From: an uncultured Saprospirales bacterium
GTDB lineage: Bacteria > Bacteroidota > Bacteroidia > Chitinophagales > JADIYW01
DNA length: 38,454 nt
Direction of reading: 5' to 3'
NCBI GenBank assembly: GCA_938008535.1
Contig: CALLKF010000058.1
Location: forward strand, 1-38,454
This document shows, in pieces, positions 32,185 to 38,454 of this stretch. The translations under genes and the position numbers were made by a program. The notes beneath the pieces were generated by a model. That model ran no database searches and was not told where the DNA came from. It was given only the letters and a program-made list of their open reading frames with translations. Every line of letters begins with the position of its first letter. Position 1 is the stretch's first letter.

Positions 32185-34323
32185 ATGACACAAAATAAAA
32201 AACCACCATTCAGAAAACTAAAGGGCTATGCTTTCGACCCTTCCTTATCTGACAGAATTGACACTGCGTTTATCAACAACATGGTCTATAAAGTTACATG
32301 GGAAGATAATTTAAAAGAAGGACCCATTGGCGATTATATAGAAGTGATAGATTACGACCCTACTCTTAAAAAGTTTTATAAACCGGTCGATTTAAATAGT
32401 CAGTACATACTGGCACAAGACGGCTTGGAACCAAGTGAAAGTAATCCGCAGTTCCACCAGCAAATGGTCTATGCTGTTGCCATGACAACCATAAAGAATT
32501 TTGAAGACGCCTTAGGCAGACCCATATTGTGGTGTCAGAGAAAATTAAAAGGAAAAGAAATACAAAAAGGAATCAAACCTAAAACGTACACCAGATATGT
32601 AAAAAGATTGCGTATATATCCGCATGCTTTTCGCGATGCCAATGCCTATTATAGTCCGCAAAAAAAAGCATTGCTCTTCGGTTATTTTTCATCGCAGCCA
32701 GCTGAGCCGACATTGCAAATGCCAAACTCACAAATTTTTACCTGTTTAAGTCATGACATCATTGCACACGAAACAACACATGCAATACTAGATGGAATTT
32801 ATAATAACTATATTGATGATACCAACCCTGATACATTGGCATTTCATGAAGCATTTGCAGACATAGTTGCCTTGTTTCAGCATTTTACATTTCCCGAAGT
32901 GTTAAAACATCAGATAGCAAAAACACGTGGTGACTTAACTTCTCAGAATTTGTTAGGACAATTAGCACAGGAATTTGGTTCAGCAATTGGTAGTTATGGT
33001 TCTTTGCGCGATGCGATTGGTTATATAGATAAGGAAACAAAAAAATGGAAACAAAAAGAACCAGATGGCGACGAATACCAAACGCTTACAGAGCCGCATG
33101 CAAGAGGATCGATATTAGTATCTGCCGTATTTGAAGCATTTCTTACTATTTACAAAAGCCGTGCAGCAGATTTACTCCGAATTGCTACAGGCGGTACTGG
33201 TATATTGCCACAAGGCGAACTGCATCCTGATTTGGTGAATCGTCTTTCAATAGAAGCTTCTAAATCAGCAGGGCATATTTTAAAGATGTGCATTCGTGCA
33301 ATCGATTATTGCCCGCCGGTAGATATTACGTTTGGCGATTATTTACGCGCCATTATTACAGCAGATACTGATTTAGTCGCAGATGATAATCGTGATTACC
33401 GATTGGTATTTATCGATGCATTCAGGAGAAGAGGTATTTATCCTACAGGAATAAAAAGTCTTTCGGTAGAAAGTCTTCGTTATGTTGAAACAGAAAATGG
33501 CAACCTCGGTCCCTTGTTTAAAATAATTGCCTCTTTCTTACGCGAGTTTAGCAGCGAAATTATTTATGCAGATGCGGTAGAATCACATACTAAACCAAAG
33601 AAGAAAATAATCAAAAAACAATCAAATCAATCAAAGGAATATTATAAATCATTAGAAGAAGAAAATGAAGAAGAAGGACATGACACAAGGAAAGAAATAT
33701 TTGAAATTACACGCGATTATATTGTAGGACGATTTGATCATCCAACAAAAAAAGAGTTATATGGCTTGCACAGACGCTTCTTTGGTAAGTTTATGGGCTC
33801 CGATGAATTTCAGAAAATAACAGGATTGGTATTTAACATGAATTGGAAAGATTATGGAATTAATACATCAAATTCTTATGGTTCAGAAGGACCGTCTTTT
33901 TGGGTACACGGCTTAAAGCTTGCCTCACGCGTTGGACCAGGCAGTAATAAAAGTAATCAGATTATTTTGTCACTTACACAAAATGCAGGAATAAGAATTA
34001 TAACAGATAAAGACGGAAATAAAAGTATAGAAACATTTGTTCCTGGTGAAGCACAAAAACTAAAGAAAAATGAATTTATAATGACCGGTGGCGTTACATT
34101 AATTTTTGATTTAGATACTTTAAAACTCAAATATGCCATCAGCAAACCATTGTTAGATATTAATTCATTAAAAGCAGGACAGATGCCACGTATTAATGAA
34201 AAGAAAGTATGGCAATTACACGATTATTATAATACTGGTTTTGCCGGTACTTATAATGCGCATTTTAGTGTAGGTAAACAAAACTCAACATTCGAACCTT
34301 TTTCTTTTTTACACAACCATTAA
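32185..34323 (+). CDS. Gluzincin-type zinc metalloprotease with C-terminal extension
   Basis: A 712-residue protein. HETTH at 195-199 gives two zinc ligands and the catalytic Glu196; HEAFAD (221-226) supplies Glu222 as third ligand and Asp226, in the pattern of thermolysin-like NExxxD. A conserved His in EPHARGS near 308 may match the transition-state His of that group. Residues after about 460 carry an EEEN-rich linker near 490 and a C-terminal domain of unknown fold to 712. No signal peptide, so a cytoplasmic protease, which is unusual for thermolysin relatives, usually exported with a propeptide. It lies 24 bp after the patatin gene and 10 bp before the MBL gene. Confidence 0.82.
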   Translation: MTQNKKPPFRKLKGYAFDPSLSDRIDTAFINNMVYKVTWEDNLKEGPIGDYIEVIDYDPTLKKFYKPVDLNSQYILAQDGLEPSESNPQFHQQMVYAVAMTTIKNFEDALGRPILWCQRKLKGKEIQKGIKPKTYTRYVKRLRIYPHAFRDANAYYSPQKKALLFGYFSSQPAEPTLQMPNSQIFTCLSHDIIAHETTHAILDGIYNNYIDDTNPDTLAFHEAFADIVALFQHFTFPEVLKHQIAKTRGDLTSQNLLGQLAQEFGSAIGSYGSLRDAIGYIDKETKKWKQKEPDGDEYQTLTEPHARGSILVSAVFEAFLTIYKSRAADLLRIATGGTGILPQGELHPDLVNRLSIEASKSAGHILKMCIRAIDYCPPVDITFGDYLRAIITADTDLVADDNRDYRLVFIDAFRRRGIYPTGIKSLSVESLRYVETENGNLGPLFKIIASFLREFSSEIIYADAVESHTKPKKKIIKKQSNQSKEYYKSLEEENEEEGHDTRKEIFEITRDYIVGRFDHPTKKELYGLHRRFFGKFMGSDEFQKITGLVFNMNWKDYGINTSNSYGSEGPSFWVHGLKLASRVGPGSNKSNQIILSLTQNAGIRIITDKDGNKSIETFVPGEAQKLKKNEFIMTGGVTLIFDLDTLKLKYAISKPLLDINSLKAGQMPRINEKKVWQLHDYYNTGFAGTYNAHFSVGKQNSTFEPFSFLHNH

Positions 34324-34333
34324 AAATAATTGT

Positions 34334-35818
34334 ATGGCAAAGCGAACAACTTCTAAAGTAAATAAAATAAAAGTGAGAATGTACCGCGTAGGTACCGGCG
34401 ATTTCTTTTTGCTGCAATTTAAAAAAAGTACAAAAGTTACTTTTAATATGATGATAGACTGCGGTTGTATTAGCGCAGGTAAAAATGATTTTCCGGAAAA
34501 GATGGATGATTTATATGAGCAAACAAACGGAGTGATTGATTTATTGGTAGTCACACACGAACATGCAGACCATATAAATGGATTTGAAAAATTAGCCGAT
34601 TATTTTAAACAATATATGCAGGTAAAAAAAGTCTGGTTTGCATGGACGGAAGAAGATGAGAAATGGGCAAATGCTTTCAGGAAAGAACATTCGGAAGTAA
34701 AAATGGCTCTTAAAGAAGCAACTCGACAATTGAACGAGTCATTGAAAGATAAAAGCTTTGCTGCTATGTATGAAGATGATTACAATGGAGCCATGATGCT
34801 GCATGCAACTGAACATTTTGTAAACTCACTTTCAGGTATAAATGAATTAAACTATCATGTAAATTTAAATACGGCTAAGATTCCGACAATGGAAGATATC
34901 CTTAGGAAATTTGAAGTAATAAAGAAAGATACTATAGTAGAATTTTATGAACCTGGCAATTGCATAGAAGACCTGGTAGGAGCCGAAGGTATTCGTTTTC
35001 TTGTAATGGGACCACCTAAAAATAATGAATACCTGAAAGATGGCAAAGGCATGAAGTTGGAAGAAGAAGGATATGAGAAACGAGAAAAAAAGAGTACACT
35101 CGAAATGGCTTTCATCAATGCGTTTAATAAAGATAGCAAGGTAGATAGCGATTTATTGCCATTCGAAGAAGAATATGTACTTGAACTTGATAAAAATCAC
35201 GAAGTAAAAGAAAATTATTTCAATAAAAAGAACAATTGGCGCAATATTGAAAATGAATGGCTGTTTAGTGCAGGTAGTCTTGCACTGCGTCACGAAACTA
35301 GTATTAATAATACAAGTTTAGTACTAGCTATACAGTTTATGGATACCGAAAAAATTTTACTTTTTCCAGGCGATGCGGAAAAAGGAAATTGGCTAAGCTG
35401 GCATGATAATCTCAATTGGACAATAAAAGATAAAAACAACAAAACAATTACGGTAGATGCAACGTACATTTTAAATAACACCGTTTTTTATAAAGTAGGA
35501 CACCACTTATCGCAGAATGGAACAGCTAAAAAATATGGTCTGGAGCTAATGACAAATGATGAGTTGGCTGCTATGGCAACCTTAGATTTTAAAAAAATAA
35601 ACTCAGGATGGCTTAACACCATGCCAAACGATTTAATCGGAGAAGAACTGATACGAAAAACAAAAGGTAAATTATTATTATTAGGAGATGCGGAGAAAAT
35701 TCTTAAAAATATAATGACAGACAGAGTGAGGATTAGTAAAACAAATCTTGCAACATTTAAACGGCTGAACAAAGCGTTTGACGGTAAAGTATACATCGAC
35801 CATGAAGTGAGTGCATAA
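34334..35818 (+). CDS. ComEC-like metallo-beta-lactamase-fold hydrolase
   Basis: A 494-residue MBL-fold protein. THEHADH (74-80) gives His75, His77, Asp79 and His80; a later FPGDAEKGN holds the bridging Asp, and FYKVGHHLSQNG is the KVGHH motif typical of the free-standing ComEC/Rec2-type MBL domain. An insert of about 190 residues separates the HxHxDH from the FPGD motif, more than in a plain ComEC domain. No signal peptide or membrane helix. Third gene of the operon, 10 bp after the protease. Family members can act on nucleic acids or nucleotides; the substrate here is unknown. Confidence 0.86.
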   Translation: MAKRTTSKVNKIKVRMYRVGTGDFFLLQFKKSTKVTFNMMIDCGCISAGKNDFPEKMDDLYEQTNGVIDLLVVTHEHADHINGFEKLADYFKQYMQVKKVWFAWTEEDEKWANAFRKEHSEVKMALKEATRQLNESLKDKSFAAMYEDDYNGAMMLHATEHFVNSLSGINELNYHVNLNTAKIPTMEDILRKFEVIKKDTIVEFYEPGNCIEDLVGAEGIRFLVMGPPKNNEYLKDGKGMKLEEEGYEKREKKSTLEMAFINAFNKDSKVDSDLLPFEEEYVLELDKNHEVKENYFNKKNNWRNIENEWLFSAGSLALRHETSINNTSLVLAIQFMDTEKILLFPGDAEKGNWLSWHDNLNWTIKDKNNKTITVDATYILNNTVFYKVGHHLSQNGTAKKYGLELMTNDELAAMATLDFKKINSGWLNTMPNDLIGEELIRKTKGKLLLLGDAEKILKNIMTDRVRISKTNLATFKRLNKAFDGKVYIDHEVSA

Positions 35819-35879
35819 TCACTATATTCAATATCATTTTTACACAAAACTAATCTCAGCGAAGTCTTCTCAATTGCTC

Positions 35880-35982
35880 GGCGAATATCTACGTCTTCGC
35901 CGCATCGTGCCTAAAGTTTGTAACTTTAAAAAAAATTATAATAAAATCACCACTCCATATTTTAACATACTATGTTAAAATA
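35880..35982. repeat. Cluster of three short hairpins between convergent operons
   Basis: GGCGAA (35880-35885) pairs with TTCGCC (35896-35901); TAAAGTT (35912-35918) with AACTTTA (35922-35928); TATTTTAACA (35958-35967) with TGTTAAAATA (35973-35982). The last lies in the gap between the MBL stop and the LRR-gene stop and could be a weak two-way terminator. The TAAAGTT-AACTTTA core also occurs in the larger hairpin at 20811. Confidence 0.45.
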
Positions 35983-36024
35983 AGCAAAAACACACAACAG
36001 CAAATCCCTAGCTGATAGTTGACC

Positions 36025-38343
36025 TTATTTTACGATCATCACCTTTTGCATCCAGTTGTCTTTTCCGGAAGTAATATTGATCAGGTAAATACCATCAGAT
36101 AAATTGCTTTCATCTACGGTAATAATACTCTTCTCTGAATGGTTCACATTGTTTTCAAACAAAGTACTGCCTTTCAGATCCATTACTTTCACAGAAATCG
36201 GGTAGCTGCCTTTAGATTCAAAATGGATCGTAAAATTTCCGCTGCTTGGATTTGGATAAATTTGCAAGCTGCCATCCTTTGTGCTATTATTTTTTGCAGC
36301 TAAAATAAGGTTCGTAATTTTTGTAGTGGCTGTATTTGTTTTGATAGGCAAATTATAATCAAAATAAATATCAGCCGAGTTTTTTAAACTATCACCAACA
36401 ACAAGGTTGCTTCTTGTTTTTATTTTGAAAGCAACATAACCGTATTTATTAGGATCTGTAAATGGTAAATTAATATTATCAAATACAAACTGCACTTTAT
36501 TGCCATTACTAATTAGCGTTTTGCAACTGTGCGATGTTGAAGTGATTTCTAAAGTTGAAATATCAAACTTAGCCAAATCAATAAAATCAGTAACAACTAC
36601 ATTTTCTGCATTGGCAGTTCCTGTGTTTTCAAAACGAATTAAATAATTTACAAAATCTCCAATAATATCTGGTGTTACCGTGTTTCCTTCTAAACAAGTT
36701 TTATCATTCGGATCGATACTGCCGACTACGGCGTGATAAATGTTTTGATAATTATTTTTGATATACTCATCTCTTGCACTGTCTGCTAATGACAGGTAAA
36801 CTGACAAGTTTAATATATCGCCTACGTTTACTGGCGGATTGTCGGTTGGCGCATTTGTACGCATAGTTACAATTATCTCACGCTTTTCAAAAGGAACTAA
36901 ATTAGTAAACCCAAAAGTAACAGAACCTGGTGCAGTGTTTATTGGAATTGCAGTTGCTGATATATAATCCTGGTAATTTTCATTGTACATAAATTGAATG
37001 GTGCCACTTTGACTAGTATTGCCATTGTTCTTAAAGATAATTTTATATGTTGCATCAGAAAAACCAGGACGAGCTGCACGAATCGGAATGACGGTAACTG
37101 ACAAATCAGTATTCGTTCCGTTTGGTGTGATGCAAAAAGATGCAGGAATTGTATCAATCGGCAAATTTATTATTACAGTACTTGGTGTTGAAATGAAATA
37201 ATTGTTTGGCAAAACTGGTGTTAGTTTGTATGTACCACTGTCTACAGGCAAATCAAAGTTGCCCAATATGTCTGCAATAGCATAACCACTATCTGTTGCA
37301 CTTTTAATTTTAACTTTAAGATTTGAATACAAAGCATCTTGCTGAGTACAGCCATTGTTATTCAAATCTAATCTGACATTTCCGTTGAGTTTAAAGTAAT
37401 TTGAAGTTGAATCTGAATTACAAAATAAATAAACCATAACATGATTATATTCCATGTTGATCAATAGTTGGTTTAATGCATCATAATCAGAAAAATCAGT
37501 GCAAATTTCTCTAAGCATTGGATTATTAAAAAATGATAAATTGTTATTTAAGATTTGAGTTGAATTATTTTTTCCGTTTTTTAGAAACATAGTGGTTAGT
37601 AAATTATTAGAGCAGTGTAATTGCTCTAATCTTTTTAACTTTCTTACATCTAATGATACAATTTTGTTATTGTTGCAGGTAATGCCTGTTAAATTCTGGC
37701 AATCACTCACATCTAACGAGCTGATTAAATTATAACCACATTGCAAATCATTTAAATTCATTAAGCCATTAATGTTTAAATCCGTGATACGGTTACCTCT
37801 GCAATTTAAAATCTGCAGATTATTAAAGCCGCTTAAGTTCAGCGATGTTATGCTATTATCATAACAACTGAGTGTTTTTAAACTTGTTTTTTCTAGTAAA
37901 TTTAAATTCGGAATTCGATTAACACCACAAAATAATTCATCCAGTTTTGTCAGGTTATTTAGATTTAAAAAAGCTATAGAGTTTCTTACACAATCTAAAT
38001 ATTTTAAATTCACAAGCGCACTTAAATCCAGGCTGTCAATGTAATTATCTGCACATGTTAAATATCTTAAGTTGGTAAAATATTCAATACCGGATAATGA
38101 AAAAATATTGTGTGTTGTAGTAGTTAATTTATAAACATTTAACGCTTCATTTTGTTGAATTTCTCCGTCATTGTTTAAATCAATTTTTATATACCTGTTC
38201 AATGAGTCAATTGCGATTGTATTAGTTGCAGCGGCAAGTAATAAGCAATTCTTAAAATTATTATCCTCAAAAGATATGGTTTGTGCACAGCTAGTAAAGG
38301 ATAAATAAAATAAAAAAATAATGATGGATATAATTTTTTTCAC
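36025..38343 (-). CDS. T9SS-exported leucine-rich-repeat protein
   Basis: A 772-residue secreted protein. Signal peptide 1-22 (ends SCAQ). Residues about 70-265 hold nine or so leucine-rich repeats of 21-22 residues, with a Cys in the LxxLxCxxNxI pattern. A non-repeat region follows with an SdrD-B-like beta segment (LDLNNNGCTQQDALYS, near 333), then beta domains including DPNDKTCLEGN and a typical Bacteroidota conserved-repeat domain (about 540-680). The last 75 residues are a type A T9SS sorting domain: IYPNPSSGNFTI, then SDGIYLINI and KVMIVK. Predicted to be exported through T9SS and attached to the surface; binding partner unknown. Confidence 0.92.
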   Translation of the reverse strand: MKKIISIIIFLFYLSFTSCAQTISFEDNNFKNCLLLAAATNTIAIDSLNRYIKIDLNNDGEIQQNEALNVYKLTTTTHNIFSLSGIEYFTNLRYLTCADNYIDSLDLSALVNLKYLDCVRNSIAFLNLNNLTKLDELFCGVNRIPNLNLLEKTSLKTLSCYDNSITSLNLSGFNNLQILNCRGNRITDLNINGLMNLNDLQCGYNLISSLDVSDCQNLTGITCNNNKIVSLDVRKLKRLEQLHCSNNLLTTMFLKNGKNNSTQILNNNLSFFNNPMLREICTDFSDYDALNQLLINMEYNHVMVYLFCNSDSTSNYFKLNGNVRLDLNNNGCTQQDALYSNLKVKIKSATDSGYAIADILGNFDLPVDSGTYKLTPVLPNNYFISTPSTVIINLPIDTIPASFCITPNGTNTDLSVTVIPIRAARPGFSDATYKIIFKNNGNTSQSGTIQFMYNENYQDYISATAIPINTAPGSVTFGFTNLVPFEKREIIVTMRTNAPTDNPPVNVGDILNLSVYLSLADSARDEYIKNNYQNIYHAVVGSIDPNDKTCLEGNTVTPDIIGDFVNYLIRFENTGTANAENVVVTDFIDLAKFDISTLEITSTSHSCKTLISNGNKVQFVFDNINLPFTDPNKYGYVAFKIKTRSNLVVGDSLKNSADIYFDYNLPIKTNTATTKITNLILAAKNNSTKDGSLQIYPNPSSGNFTIHFESKGSYPISVKVMDLKGSTLFENNVNHSEKSIITVDESNLSDGIYLINITSGKDNWMQKVMIVK

Positions 38344-38356
38344 AGGCAGTATAAAT

Positions 38357-38454
38357 TTATTTTATGATCATCACCTTCTGCATCCAGTTGTCTTTTCCCG
38401 AAGTAATATTGATCAGGTAAATACCATCAGATAAATTGCTTTCATCTACGGTAA
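38357..38454 (-). CDS. 3' end of a second T9SS sorting-domain protein, partial
   Basis: Only the last 31 codons are inside the window. They end SDGIYLINI...KVMIIK and form the closing part of a type A T9SS C-terminal sorting domain. The DNA is nearly identical to the end of the neighbouring gene (three differences over 98 bases, at 36025-36122). The rest of the gene lies to the right. The ORF is too short to appear by length filters but the sequence match makes it certain. Confidence 0.9.
   Translation of the reverse strand, partial: TVDESNLSDGIYLINITSGKDNWMQKVMIIK

Noticed and set aside
30334..35818. Known CBASS or Avs1 defence system
   Set aside because: No cGAS-like cyclase or STAND NTPase gene lies nearby, and the protease is a gluzincin and not trypsin-like. 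Only the resemblance in logic is kept as a hypothesis.
35912..35936. Terminator TAAAGTT-AACTTTA
   Set aside because: The stem is followed by A residues on the + strand, and on the minus strand there is no T tract after it.

Overview
The window looks like a chromosomal segment from an AT-rich member of the Bacteroidota, probably a Chitinophagia- or Sphingobacteriia-like lineage. The signs are secreted proteins with type IX secretion (T9SS) C-terminal sorting domains, promoters of the TTG-(19-20)-TAnnTTTG type, a FISUMP-type lipoprotein, Bacteroidota-style S74 repeat proteins, and almost no Shine-Dalgarno sequences. No rRNA, tRNA, integrase, transposase or CRISPR array was found.

Layout. Positions 1-6872 hold two paralogous repeat-built surface proteins ending in an S74 intramolecular chaperone; a 14-unit, exactly 21-bp tandem array lies between them. 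Positions 6874-12179 hold an incomplete tryptophan operon (trpE, trpG, trpD, an HAD phosphatase gene, trpC), split by an antisense hotdog thioesterase gene. It is preceded by an apparent tryptophan attenuator: promoter, a 14-codon leader peptide with three consecutive Trp codons, an antiterminator and an intrinsic terminator. trpF, trpB and trpA are absent. Positions 12193-16871 hold a small secreted peptide, an M61 peptidase, a small membrane protein, ornithine aminotransferase (rocD) behind a perfect 9+9 inverted repeat, and a bestrophin-like channel. Positions 17007-20683 hold a secreted protein of unknown function, a DoxX protein and a lipid-transport operon (mlaE-mlaF-mlaD). Positions 20968-27903 hold housekeeping and metabolic genes: a dienoyl-CoA isomerase-like crotonase, an atypical SDR, a BadF-type sugar kinase, rsmI, an inositol-monophosphatase family enzyme and two tandem PF10118 putative diiron hydrolases.

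Positions 28073-38454 look more accessory: a secreted protein, a FISUMP lipoprotein, then a tight three-gene operon (patatin-like phospholipase with membrane hairpin, zinc gluzincin protease, ComEC-like metallo-beta-lactamase-fold hydrolase) behind a direct repeat resembling a LytTR binding site. I do not recognise this trio as a named system; its mix of lipase, protease and MBL hydrolase resembles the logic of bacterial conflict modules. The window ends in a T9SS-exported leucine-rich-repeat protein and the tail of a second protein with a nearly identical sorting domain.

Two families of dispersed intergenic hairpin repeats run through the window. One (four copies, 17.7-30.1 kb, same strand) keeps a conserved lead sequence and a hairpin with compensatory base changes. 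The other has a GTCA-stem-loop-stem-ATC form and resembles REP elements.
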